Shown: positions 23,715-34,919 of the stretch, in pieces
Layout: every line of letters begins with the position of its first letter
Numbering within the stretch: the stretch's first letter is position 1
Notes under the pieces: generated by a model
Seen by the model: the letters and a program-made list of their open reading frames with translations, nothing else
Told to the model about the DNA's origin: nothing
Database searches by the model: none
Translations under genes and position numbers: made by a program
Origin: Zoroaster sp. YZ-2022
Lineage: Eukaryota > Echinodermata > Asteroidea > Forcipulatida > Zoroasteridae
Direction of reading: 5' to 3'
Length of the DNA stretch: 64,000 nt
Assembly: GCA_029582265.1 (NCBI GenBank)
Contig: CM055816.1
Location: 80,160,472 to 80,224,471 of the forward strand

Positions 23715-26700
23715 TTAATGGGGCAGCTGGCGATAGAAAGATTGGTACTCGGGATGAGAAATAACTGGAGTTTGTCCTGAACAGAGCTTGATGAGATCTT
23801 GATATTTCCCTTCTGATAATTTGGGCTTGGTTGATTGATACAGATGGAGAGGTCCACCTTCTACATCCGTGGATCTTCTTGTACGAACTGTGTCGATGTT
23901 GATGACTGAAAACTTATCATCTCTGTGGGAAAACTTGAAACATATTTGTTCTGGTTTTTCCCTCTGTATTTGGACCTGCTTGAATTTTGTCCAGTCAACT
24001 TTCTCCCCCTCTTCAGAGAAGCGGACCCTGAGGATGTGTCTTCCAGTCAACAATATCAGATGACTGCACCTTCACAACATGATATGCACTTGGTTTTTTA
24101 CGAGCCATTTTACATACAGACACAAGTTGGGAAGGCAAGAATAAGTCACCAGCCTGACGCATGGCTCTTTCTATGCAGCTATGCATGGAGTCACCCTCCG
24201 ACTGCCCATGGTTGGTCTCAAAGAAGTGAATGGTGACAGTATGGACAGACCTGGATTGGCGAACAAAATCCATGATCATAGCTGGAATGATAGAATTCTT
24301 GTTCTGGCCTACGCAACCATCAGAGAATAAGTCGACTACTTCAATACCCCTTTCATCTTGAATTTGAAGGTAGTGGTGCAAATGTGATGCTATTTCACAT
24401 GACCCACGGCCTGTTTCTCCTTCGTGTGACAAGAAACAAAATCCTTCCCTGCTTCCAAGATTGAATATTGTGAAATTAAAACAAGCCAGTCGACGTTTGT
24501 AGAAAATCTCAGACTGCGGCAAATAAATTACTTGCTGAAGATCAAAAACATGAGCCGAGTATTTCTTACTCGTCAACGCCGCCTTCTTTGCAGCCTCCTT
24601 TAGTTCACGAACTGCTTCTTTCTCCGTGATGTGCCGGTGATAGACTTGGTGAAGTTCTTCCTTCTTGGCCTCATTTGCAGAAGAATATTCTTCACACAGA
24701 CCACATGCATCCTTCTTGGGATGATGGAACTTCAGGTTTAAGGAATGGAACACCTTTTTGTAGAACGAGAGAGATACTCCGTTTGGGTGATCATTCTTGT
24801 ACATTCTGTACATTATCTGTTGATTTAAGTCTGGAGAAAGGTACTGGCACTTGCTATTAGCTCGGCAAAAATGTGATTCCATACGAGGAAACATGTCTAT
24901 GTGACCTTTCACCTCTTCGTAGCATAATCTGTCTTTGTCCCACTGCTGCCTTCCTCCCCTTTTCTCAATTTGAAGAACACCACAAGCATCGCTCTTCTGC
25001 AGAACAGTCCTGATCTGTCTGTCTGATATGTTAAGGGTTGTTATAAACATCTTGCGGCACACCTTCCACTTCATAGAGCCAGGAGAACTAGTGTTTGGCA
25101 AAAAGTAGTCAACACATTGGTTCTTCTGAGACTCTGACTTTATAGATGACTGTCTTGGTAAAATATGCTTGGAGATCCATTCACGTTGTCTTTGAAGGTT
25201 GCCCATGTCATAGTAGGCACAATTTATTATTTCACGCTCTTCTTCTGTAATTTTGTGACACTGTAAGCCTCGAAAATTACATGGTTTGCAGGAAGTTGCA
25301 TCTATGTGGAGTCTTCTAGCTGGCATTTCTTTGTTTGACTTTTCAGTTACATAGCTCTCTCCCTTATTCCGCTTTTCCTTGACCATGAAATTCTTCGACA
25401 GATGATTTCTCTTTTGCTTTGGCAGTAAATCTTCTGCAACTCCATCCACTTGAAAGTCACTAGGACATGGTCTCAAAAGATCACTGGAAGAAAATATAGG
25501 AATCGGTAAACTTGCCGGTGTCTTTTGGAACTCTCCAGATTCCCCTGAACCGAGAAATAAAGACAAAGATGTCGAGTCTGGAAGAGCGCAAGTATCATAG
25601 TCCATAAAACCAGGGGCACATGCAGGAGTGAATGCATTAATTGAAGCAAAATCATCATAAACATCTAAAGGAGTTACTGGGGCAATCACTGAATGACAAC
25701 TTGCCATGAAGGTAAAGCTATAATTTGCAGATGGCGGTGCAAAAGGTGACGATACAGGTAAAACTGGTCTCCGGCAAACATCTCCCTCTCCCATTGCAGC
25801 GGTTACAGATAATGAAAAAGGGACAGACGACATGACTGGTCTCTGGAAAACACCTCCCTCTCCAGTAGGTAAAGATGGAGAAACAGATACAGATGACATG
25901 ACTGGTCTCTGGAAAACACCTCCCTCTCCAGCAGGTAAAGATGGAGAAATAGGAACAGATGACATGACTGGTCTCTGGAAAACACCTCCCTCTCCAGTAG
26001 GTAAAGATGGAGAAACAGAAACAGATGACATGACTGGTCTCTGGAAAACACCTCCCTCTCCAGCAGGTAAAGATGGAGAAATAGGAACAGATGACATGAC
26101 TGGTCTCTGGAAAACACCTCCACCTCCAGTAGGTAAAGATGGAGAAACAGAAACAGATGACATGACTGGTCTCTGGAAAACACCTCCCTCTCCAGCAGGT
26201 AAAGATGGAGAAACAGGGACAGATGACATGACTGGTCTCTGGAAAACACCTCCCTCTCCAGCAGGTAAAGATGGAGAAATAGGAACAGATGACATGACTG
26301 GTCTCTGGAAAACACCTCCCTCTCCAGCAGGTAAAGATGGAGAAATAGGAACAGATGACATGACTGGTCTCTGGAAAACACCTCCCCCTCCAGCAGCTAA
26401 AGATGGAGAAACAGAAACAGATGACATGACTGGTCTCTGGAAAACATCTCCCTCTCCAGCAGTTACAGATGGAGAAACAGAAACAGATGACATGACTGGT
26501 CTCTGGCAAACACCTCTCTCTCCAGCAGTTACAGATGGAGAAACAGAAACAGATGACATGACTGGTCTCTGGAAAACACCTCCCTCTCCAGCAGTTACAG
26601 ATGGAGAAACAGGAACAGATGACATGACTGGTCTCTGGAAAACACCTCCCCCTCCAGCAGCTAAAGATGGAGAAACAGGGACAGATGACATGACTGGTCT

Positions 26701-28159
26701 CTGGAAAACACCTCCCTCTCCAGCAGGTAAAGATGGAGAAACAGAAACAGATGACATGACTGGTCTCTGGAAAACATCTCCCTCTCCAGCAGTTACAGAT
26801 GGAGAAACAGAAACAGATGACATGACTGGTCTCTGGCAAACACCTCTCTCTCCAGCAGTTACAGATACAGAAACAGATGACATGACTGGTCTCTGGAAAA
26901 CACCTCCCTCTCCAGCAGTTACAGATGGAGAAACAGGAACAGATGACATGACTGGTCTCTGGAAAACACCTCCACCTCCAGCAGCTAACGATGGAGAAAC
27001 AGGGACAGATGACATGACTGGTCTCTGGAAAACATCTCCCTCTCCAGCAGTTACAGATGGAGAAACAGAAACAGATGACATGACTGGTCTCTGGCAAACA
27101 CCTCTCTCTCCAGCAGTTACAGATGGAGAAACAGAAACAGATGACATGACTGGTCTCTGGAAAACACCTCCCTCTTCAGCAGTTACAGATGGAGAAACAG
27201 TGGCAGAAGACGGTAATGTACCTGTGGTGTTTGGAATGAATAAATTAGCATATATATTGTGGGAGGAGCAATTATTGTTGGTTAAGAAATGCTTATAACA
27301 TAAAAATGCAAGACATTTCGTGCACGCTGCCCAGATCTCTTGACTGCATGAGAAGTGCTGACATCGTTCCCGTTGCATTTGACGTACATCTGCATTAAAA
27401 TAAAACAAAACAATTAAACAAAATTATTAAAAACACACACAAATGTTTTGGTTTTTCATGAGCTCAATATTTAGTGATACTGTAATTGCAATTTAAATAA
27501 GTACAATTTAGTTGAATTTCAAACAATACATTTTTCAAAAAATACGATTTTAGACTTTTGTTCACTAAAAATATTATGGCATCACAATACCACAATATTT
27601 ATAGTGTGAACATTATGGGCATGTCTTTTTTGTAAATTGTTTCAAACACAAATCAAAACCAACTTATAAACACACGATTGTTTGGGTGGGTTTCAAACCC
27701 ACAAAGTCTTCCACATCATCTTGCTGTATCAAGTTCATGTATTAGCTGACCCGGTGAGTTTAGTGATTAAATGGTTAATACATCTGCTCTAGTATAGTAA
27801 GCAGGGAGTTGTGGGTTCAAAGCCCACATAGGTAAGGCTTAAAGCCAGCTGACATGACTAGAATACAGTGGTTATGAAAAATGCATAATAAAAAATATAT
27901 AAAAACTACACACTTACTGTTTTGTATGCTTTTGTTAGACAACGTTGCCAAAGGAATGTCATCTGAATCAGAGTCTGATTCTGATTTGGAGTCGGACTCC
28001 AAATCTATGACATGCCCCAGCCATTCACCATCCTTCCAAGCCATAGTCACTGCTGTGCCAACCTGAAGATCTCCTGAGTAAGTCAGATTTTCTGCAGCGA
28101 CCACATTTTTGGTGTTGTCTTTTTCCCACAATACCAGGACATCTTTGCCAGGCTTCAGA
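23715..28159 (-). CDS. Cys-rich, repeat-containing transposase-like protein gene, frameshifted near C-terminus
   Basis: Exon 28159-27918 (LKPGKDVLVLWEKDNTKN..., then an acidic ESDSKSESDSDSDD tract) joins in phase (AAC A|AT) to a 3.4-kb exon starting 27389. This begins with a cysteine/histidine array (C-x4-C-x7-C-x2-C-x4-C-x2-H-x6-C-x2-H, ORF residues 16-50), then some 22 copies of a 22-residue repeat, then about 500 residues of globular protein. The globular part has CGLCEEYS, ADLQQVIYLP-like DLQQVIYLP, LFSDGCVGQNKN (about residue 1028) and a HGQSEGDSMHS segment, which fit a widespread invertebrate family with a likely RNase-H-like transposase fold; I cannot name it. The large frame stops at 24013, while the expected continuation (VRFSEEGEKVDWTKFKQVQ...) is in another frame, 24050-23715. 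So there is one frameshift near 24035-24055, real or from sequencing. Earlier 5' exons are likely but not identified. No TIRs were seen around it. Confidence 0.65.
25800..27210 (-). repeat. Coding minisatellite, 66-bp unit, about 22 copies
   Basis: Each unit encodes SVSPSLPAGEGGVFQRPVMS plus SV. Twenty full units, one shorter unit (about 26860, 6 bases less) and one diverged end unit are seen. The variants ERGVCQ, EGDVFQ and GGGGVFQ recur in the same order three times in the 5' (high-coordinate) half, so blocks of 4-5 units have been duplicated. The low-coordinate half alternates PISPSLPAG and SVSPSLPTG. The 66-bp unit keeps frames open on both strands; only the minus frame continuing into the globular domain is credible. 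Confidence 0.93.
27918..28159 (-). CDS. Upstream exon of the Cys-rich repeat protein gene
   Basis: The acceptor ...TTTGATTTCAG|TCTGAAG and donor AAAACA|GTAAGTG are good. It encodes LKPGKDVLVLWEKDNTKNVV, TMAWKDGEWLGHVIDL and a Ser/Asp tract, ending SIQN. Its one-base overhang pairs with the two-base overhang of the exon at 27389. A first exon must lie upstream. A candidate at about 28730-28790 (NAPQKKKTTR before GTATCC) does not fit the phase and is left out. Confidence 0.6.
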
Positions 28160-28185
28160 CTGAAATCAAACAAAGTAATTTGCAT

Positions 28186-29144
28186 TCACAGTACTGAAAA
28201 ATGATTTCAGAACACGTTGAAACTTATAAATCTTAAAAATTATACACAAAGTTCATAAAACAGATTATACTCAGGCAATCATAACAAAGAAACCAGTATA
28301 CACTTAAAATTAAAACAAATATTACAATTTAAAATTAAAACACTGGATTAAGGAGTAAATTTCCAAAATTTAAATGCAACATATGCCATTTTATTCCCGT
28401 TTAGATTCCTGCTCTCTCCTGGGTTCCCAAAAGCACTTTTGAAGGTGGTACATACTTAAACACAACTTAGGAAATCCATAAAATGAAAAAAAAAAATTAA
28501 GAAAGGGCTGTTGTACTGTTTTTAATTATTTAAAGTTTCATAACCGTGCAAATGTTTCCAGTTTTTCAAGTGGATATGTCGTGAATTGGATATAAACTCT
28601 TCATGTTGAGGGCGATATAATTATGTTGGTTTTAAGAGCACAAATATAAAGCAAGGTGTGCACAAGCATTGATAAACCATTTTATATATTTCAAAATACC
28701 AATTAAAAAATGGATACCCTTGTTGTCTTCTTCTTTTGTGGCGCATTCCGAGTAGTGGAGTCCTCATTGGTCCCTACGGCACATACACTGCATCTGCATG
28801 ACAATTACACCAAAGATGAATAAAACGGGAAGGAAATGAGAAACATGGCTGATAAGTTTCAACTTCCATTAGTACATGCTTTACCCAACACCAAGCTAGT
28901 ACATGACTGTGTTTTTTTGTCTGCTAAATGTTTTATAATTATACATTATGATTCTTGAAATTTTCTTTATAAAAAAATACATTTTTTTAATGAAACACAC
29001 ATACATGTACATGTACACCCAGACTTTTGTCAACACATTCACCTTATTTTTTTTCCATTCTTTGGATAATTTTTTTCAAAGGAAAATAAAGCCCGAGAAC
29101 CATTTGGTTCCAACAGCAAAGATCGTGACGTTGAATACCATTAC
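28186..29144. other. No further gene seen
   Basis: AT-rich DNA upstream of the exon at 28159. It may hold the promoter and first exon of that gene, but no start codon with a matching splice donor could be defended. Confidence 0.4.
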
Positions 29145-29217
29145 GTCGGGGAACTAGACAGTCGAGTGCCGTAACAATAACCACTTGTTACGGCACTCGA
29201 TTGTCTAGTTCCCCGAC
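29145..29217. repeat. Hairpin: 33-bp arms, 7-base loop
   Basis: GTCGGGGAACTAGACA... and its complement form 33-base arms with one mismatch around the loop TAACCAC. It lies 160 bp outside the left end of the 29381-40332 transposon and shares nothing with its ends. It could fold in RNA from either strand, but there is no T-run to suggest a terminator. Confidence 0.85.
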
Positions 29218-29374
29218 ACAGCATTTATTTTGTAGGCCTAGGGCTACGCCTACCCAAAAATTTCTCAAGAAAATTCAAAACCCTGCCCTCTATCTTTGAC
29301 ATACCTACATGTTCTTAACTGTCGCCAACTAGTTTGGCAAGTCAAAATAAATTACATGTATAATTAACCGGGCC

Positions 29375-29380
29375 CATAAC
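29375..29380 (+). other. Left 6-bp target duplication CATAAC
   Basis: CATAAC stands directly before the left TIR (TACGGAAGCG...) and again directly after the right TIR at 40333-40338. This is the direct evidence for a transposition event that defines the ends of the element. Confidence 0.9.
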
Positions 29381-29427
29381 TACGGAAGCGTATAGCTGCC
29401 AACATAAAAATAAATTTTCCTCCCAAT

Positions 29428-29513
29428 TAAGTCGTACGTACGAGATAATAAGTCGTACGTACGAGATAATAAGTCGTACGTACGAGATAATTAAGTCGTA
29501 CGTACGAGATAAT
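29428..29513 (+). repeat. Left sub-terminal array, 4 units of GTCGTACGTACGAGATAATA
   Basis: Four 21-22-bp units, each centred on the 12-bp palindrome TCGTACGTACGA, begin 47 bp inside the left end. The orientation (AAGTCG...GAGATAAT) is inverted relative to the right array, as expected for transposase-binding repeats. Confidence 0.95.
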
Positions 29514-29559
29514 ATTATTAGTCTTACTGCAAGACATTCCTTTTTTTTTTCGTGGTCGC

Positions 29560-29818
29560 TAGAGGGGGCTGTTTGTGCGCTTGACTTTTACTAGTTAGTG
29601 TTGGTTCAGTCGTCGTGTTAGTTCACATTGAACCGTGGTTGAACAGTCTAGAAACAAGACTACAACGACAGCGCACATGGTTTGTATACACTGCCACTGT
29701 GTAGTACTACTGTCAAAGATTATCCAGCTTTCATGCAAACTGCTCGCTTCAGAATTCTGGAGAGAATTCTTCTATTACAAGTACAACTTTCCAGAGGCCA
29801 GTTGCTCATTAATTGTTG
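29560..29818 (+). CDS. Possible 5' non-coding exon of the SAM-HECT gene
   Basis: A strong donor (TTGTTG|GTAAGTCTC) at 29819 pairs plausibly with the acceptor TGATTATAG at 30639, seven bases before the ATG of the SAM exon. This places a leader exon just inside the left array, with the array as likely promoter region. Only splice-site strength supports it, and the exon start is not defined. Confidence 0.35.
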
Positions 29819-30639
29819 GTAAGTCTCGAGCAGGCAGTGTATTCTTAATGCCCAGTTGATTCATGATTATTTTGTGTGAAACCAAACCCCATGAGGCCTG
29901 CAAAGATTCATATTTTGCCAATTTGACTGTGAGTCGGTGACTATGGTGACATGACACACGTACAACCCATGTTGGGCTGAATTATGTCCACGTTGCTCTA
30001 GACTATAGTATGCTCTATACATAACAACACTGTTTACATGGCAGTAATACTAGAACCAGACAATTTGTTTTTATTTGGTAGGGGCCAGGGGGTCCTAATA
30101 AACTGGATTACAAATGTAGAAATGTAGAACATAAAATTATGCACTTTACTAGCCCAGAATTCCTCAATTTTATTTCGTGTGTGTAACTTGTTAATGTCAT
30201 TACTCATTGATGATAGTTATGTAAATTTGAATGTTTAAAATTAACATTGAAACATGATTTGTGTCAACCATGGATGTAGATGTGTACAACGGTAGTTCTC
30301 ACAAACAAATCAACAATAATAAACATGAATGACAACAATCTTGGAAAGTAATCTTAGATTTAGAACAGTAATTCCATAAAACTTACTTGTCAACAAACAA
30401 TATTTTCTCCCTTCCTTACCATGAAAAGCCTCAAGCCTGAGTGATTGTTTCCCATTACTAATTAAGGTAATTTGTAATAGTGTATTTTGTTTGTACACCA
30501 GTCACCAGCCCATATACAAACTATCACTGTCATGACAACTGTATGCATGCTCAAACTTCACGTTATCAACTTTGTAATTTATGTTATTGCATATTGTTTT
30601 GGGGGACACACATTATTTTTTATTTATTGTTGATTATAG

Positions 30640-33600
30640 GTGTGAAATGGAAGAAGAGAATGGACCGTTAGTGCAGTTCCTCAGGGACCGTGGAATTTCA
30701 AATAATATTCTTGAACAGTTGAAAAAAGACAAGGTAAGACCTCCCTCATCTTTTAAAATAATTTTACTTTCACAGACAATTTTGCAGCATAATAATTATT
30801 TAAACAAATTGCTTACATTTCAATAGAGAGCCCAGTACCTCCATTGATAAGTAACCCATGTGGTTTAATAGTGGGGGAGAGGTGTGGGGCATGGCGAGAG
30901 CTGTATCCCGGTTACCCCACCGGGTTCCACCCCAAATCAGTATACCCCAGTGGAAATATTTTGCTGTATGTTTTTATACTCTTGCTATGGTCAGCGCGCC
31001 TTTTCCAACGTAGTACCTGCCTTGAATAAGCTCCGACCACAGTCCGTCAAACAACATTTTTGACATCTTCAAGAGGGAATTGAGTTTCCATTTGTTTGGC
31101 TAGTTTTACTTCCCTTGATCTTAACATGACTTTTTTGTCACTTTGTTGTTTTCTGCTTGATCAATTTTCCAGATAAGTGAGCAACATAATATTAAGTCTA
31201 TATTATTATTATTGTTTTCATGGTCAATTTCTTTATTGCTAGTTTTTCTAGTTTGCACCAGAATGCATGCATCTTTGGATCACAAAAAATTGATACACAC
31301 CAAGGCATATCTACCTCCCGTTACGTCCTCATGTTTTAGATTACATCAGAATGCATCTACAACATCACAATTTATTTCCTACAAATTTATGCTAAAAATG
31401 GGGCTCGGGACATTCCTCCTCACCTTTCACCATTGTCTGAAAATTGTGTGTCACTGCACCACTTCTTCCCTTGATTAAGATATTTATAGGTCCACCCTTG
31501 CCTATACAAAAATTTAATCAAAAGTAGGTGAGCCTTTCAGCAGTAATTCAAATTTTGAAATCAATTGACGTTTGTGCTGTCCCTCCTCATGATCACATTT
31601 AAAGGCAGGGTATACTTTTGGTAATTGACCATAAAAACTTACTTGGCAAGGAGCACTGAAGAGCTGTTGATAGTATGAAACACTGTGAGAAATGACTCCC
31701 TTTGAAGTAATGTAGTTTTCGAAAAAGATGCAATTTTTCATCAAAAAATTTGAATCTGAGAGAGGCTTCAGGCATAAAGCCTTTCTCAGGCATCTGAAAG
31801 CCCATAATTTTATGCAACAAGGGTGGTTTTTTTTTCTTCTTTCATTATTTTCTCGCAACTTAGATGACCGATTGAGCCCGAATTTTCACAGGTTTGTTAT
31901 TTGATGCATATGTTGGGATACACCAAATGGAGATACCGGTCTTTGACAATTACCAAAAGTATACCCTGCCTTTGTGCATCTATTACAAAGGCAGATATAG
32001 GTTCTTGAAATGTGTGTGTGTGTGTGTGTGTGTGGGGGGGGGGGTCATTCCTTGGTCTGGAGGGCACAACTGGCCTCTGGGGTTGTTGGTGGTCATACTG
32101 TGCGAGCAATTGGGGGTGTAAAAAAAAGGAACATTTTTTTATTATTTTTTTTTTCCTAGCTGAAAAGGAGCACCCCTGGATCTGCCTGTATATTATACCA
32201 ATTTTGTGTGTTATAAAATATATTTATAATGTTATGATACTGGTTATTCTTGTGTCTTAGATTGATGGAGAGACGGTCAAATTAATGCAGGACGAAGATC
32301 TCGCTTTATACCTACCAGCACGAGGTGACAGAATAGCCCTCTTTGATTTTTGTAAAAACCGAGAGAGTACAACAGAGAAAAACAATATCGTTTCGGTTTG
32401 CGGTAACACCATGTGTTTATCTCAACTAACGTGAAGCTGAGATACAGGTTCTGAAAAGAACCGTATCGCACAACTCGTATCTCAACCTTCGTTAAGTGAG
32501 AAAGGTTCAAGGGAGAACCAATTTCGGGCAACTCGTTTTCTCTACTGTCGCTAAGTGAGAAATATGGTTCAGGGAGAACCACGGGGACTTCACGGGTTAA
32601 TATGGTTCAGGGAGAACCATAGGGACTTCACGGGTTATTCTCAACGTTTCGATTAGCCTGCTCTAATCTTCTTCAGGAGAATGAAGAGGTTTGCCGATGC
32701 AACACATGGTGTTACCGCAAACCGAAACGATATCGATATTCCACCATGCAAAGCCTCAAAACTTATATAGAGAAAAACAAATTATCACTTTTCCGTAAGC
32801 TGAGGAACAAAATGAAATTAAGGCACCCAAGAGAAAACAACAGTGACAGTGACGACAGTGAAGAGCATGCAAAAAGTACAGCTGGAAAACGCCTCAAGGG
32901 AAACAAAAATGCAGCAAAGAAAACAAGAAGGCTCGAACTGGGATGGATTCACGAGGGACGTCAAGTGAGAAAGAAGAATGGTGGTGGAACTCGTACTATC
33001 GATGTCCTGAAAACTGCCACAAAGAAGGATCTAATTAAGAATTGTAAGGAAATGTTTTTCCCAGGTGGCCAATCGAAATACTATTCCATTGAAGAAGTTG
33101 ATTGCAAAATTCTGGACTTCAAAGAAATGTCATTTCCTGACAATGTCACTGTTGGTGATTTGTATGAGGAAGTTAAAATGGGCATAGTCCGTTTCTACCT
33201 ATCGACAACATTCAAAGTGCCCAGAGAGGAAATGGGCCCAAAGGATGTTCAGTCAGACAATGTGCCCGTCGTCTGTCACAGTTTCTCAAGTCCTGCCGAT
33301 GAAACTCGTGCAAGTACATCAAGGCAACCACTGCAGTCCACTACCTCCTGTCATGACGCCCTTGCAAGCACATGCACATCTACGCGGTCTACGCAGCCTT
33401 CAACCATCGATCACAATCTCAGCTCTGCATCGTCAAACATAATCCAGTTTGGTCCAACATGCTGTGGAAATGAGCACGATCTGTCCGACACACTTCCATT
33501 GGTGGATGATATAGTCGAAGTAGAAACGTCAGAATTGACAGACCAGTGGCCCGACACCTTGTTTGCCGTTAATGATGATCTGACAAGTAGCCCACGATCA

Positions 33601-34611
33601 CCAACTCCACCTCCAGATGTCGTTTCTCTAACAGTCCACCGTGTGAACATTTTGGAGGAAATGGTTAATCATTTTAAAAATGAACATATTTTGCACGAAC
33701 AGATCAATTTCACATTCGTTGGCGAAGCTGGTAGTGACTTCACTGGGGTTTCTAGAGAGGCTTATACCGCATTCTGGTCAGAGTTTTTCATCGGAGAAGC
33801 TGAAGGTGAGGAATCTCGTGTACCTGCGATTAACACAAAATGGCAAGAAGAAGAGTGGAGGGCCGTCGGAAGAATTCTACTCAAAGGGTTTTCAGATCAT
33901 GGTGTGTTCCCTTTGCAGTTAAGTTTCGTATTTGCCACTGCTCTAATCCACAGAGAAGAAGATGTGAAACCAGAAATGCTTCTAGAGGACTTTGTTTCGT
34001 ACCTCTGTCCTACAGAAAGAGATTTGGTACAGCATGCCTTGGAAGGATGCATCGATGATGACGAGCAAGAAGATCTTATTGATTTCTTTGATAGGTATGG
34101 GTGTAGGAAAGTGCCCATGCAAGATGAGATGAGATCACAGGTGATACAAATCGCGCACAAGCAACTCATCCAAAGGCCAAAATATGCTTTGGACAAAATG
34201 AAGGAAGTCGCACAGACTGGGCTGAGCATGTATTTTCCCTCTTGCGTTGAAATAAAGGCCATGTACAAGTCAAAGAAGCCAACAGTGAAGAAAGTGTTGA
34301 ACCTTCTGGATGCATGTCCGACTACTCAAGATGAAAACCAGGCTCTCAAATACCTTCAGCAGTTCATACGGGCTCAGGGTGAAGTTTCCTTGAAGAAACT
34401 ACTGCGTTTTCTCACAAGTGCTGATATCATGTGCGTAGACAAAATAAAGGTTACCTTTTCCAAGCTTGAAGGTCTAGCCCGAAGACCAATTGCACATACA
34501 TGCGGGCCTGTATTAGAGCTTCCTTCAACCTACCAGTCCTATCCAGAATTTAGAAGAGAAATGGAGAGCTTGTTGTCTAAAGAAGAATGTTTCGTAATGG
34601 ACATAGCTTGA
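30640..34611 (+). CDS. SAM-HECT E3 ubiquitin-ligase-like protein (G2E3-like), transposon cargo
   Basis: Exon 30640-30733 (ATG 30647, MEEENGPLVQFLRDRGISNN...) joins in phase to 32261 (IDGETVKLMQDEDLALYLPA...). Together they form a SAM domain of about 60 residues. The long frame 32746-34611 (621 residues) has a basic stretch, a conserved LGWIHEGRQVRKKNGGGTR block, a Ser/Thr-rich linker and a HECT domain from about residue 300. The catalytic cysteine is in HTCGPVLELPSTY (Cys586 of this frame), near the C-terminus as in HECT ligases, where it forms the ubiquitin thioester. A 344-bp MITE (32388-32731) lies between the SAM exon and the HECT frame, and the two frames do not match if it is simply removed. 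Splicing within the MITE could join them (see findings). It resembles invertebrate and fish 'G2/M phase-specific E3 ubiquitin-protein ligase-like' genes. A role in transposon biology is inference. HECT domain call is strong; full-length expression is uncertain. Confidence 0.8.
31601..31973. mobile_element. MITE with AAAGGCAGGGTATACTTTTG ends, in SAM-HECT intron
   Basis: The ends AAAGGCAGGGTATACTTTTG and CAAAAGTATACCCTGCCTTT are perfect inverted repeats extending through GGTAATTG. The inside contains CTCGCAACTTAGATGACCGA and TTCACAGGTTTGTTATTTGA, words I associate with a very abundant echinoderm MITE. It is non-coding. Confidence 0.9.
32388..32731. mobile_element. 344-bp TIR element splitting the SAM-HECT gene
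   Basis: Inverted ends of about 31 bp (TCGTTTCGGTTTGCGGTAAC / complement at 32701-32731) are flanked by TA or ATAT on both sides; the palindromic junction leaves the exact duplication open. Internal direct repeats (ATATGGTTCAGGGAGAACCA) are doubled near 32551 and 32601. The left end contains a G|GTAACA donor-like site and the right end several AG acceptors. Confidence 0.85.
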
Positions 34612-34767
34612 TGGATTCTCTTCAACCTTTAAGCTTGGCTAGCAGAACCATTCCTAACCAAAGGATCAGATTGCAGTACACAGATTACTCCTTTATTGCT
34701 CTTTGGAACTATTCCATATCCATACGTTATTTTGTTCATTTGCTTGCTTTCGTTTTTGTTTGTTTGT

Positions 34768-34880
34768 TGGGAGTATGGGGTGTTGGGGTGTTTGCTATTG
34801 TGTTGGGGGTGTTGGGGTGTTTGCTATTGTTTGGGGGTGTTGGGGTGTTATTGTTTGGTTGTTTTTTTGTTGGGTTGTTT
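34768..34880 (+). repeat. G-rich tandem repeat in 3' flank of the SAM-HECT gene
   Basis: Repeats of GGGGTGTTTGCTATTGTTTG and GGGTGTTGGGGTGTT start some 155 bp after the stop codon. There are at least nine runs of three or more G on the plus strand, the same sense as the mRNA, so G-quadruplex formation in DNA or in the 3' UTR is possible. Confidence 0.8.
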
Positions 34881-34919
34881 GTTAGGTTGCTTTTGAAACA
34901 TAATCAAGTTTGAACACAA

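Noticed and set aside
25718..27298. Long frames of 459-488 codons on both strands overlapping the coding minisatellite
   Set aside because: A 66-bp unit without stops keeps other frames open; only the minus frame running into the globular domain and the Cys-rich head is credible.
29428..29513. Regular repeats reminiscent of a CRISPR array
   Set aside because: Units are contiguous without unique spacers and are mirrored at the other transposon end; the host is an animal.
24013..34611. Polinton/Maverick-type large element
   Set aside because: No protein-primed DNA polymerase, ATPase, protease or capsid-like genes are present.
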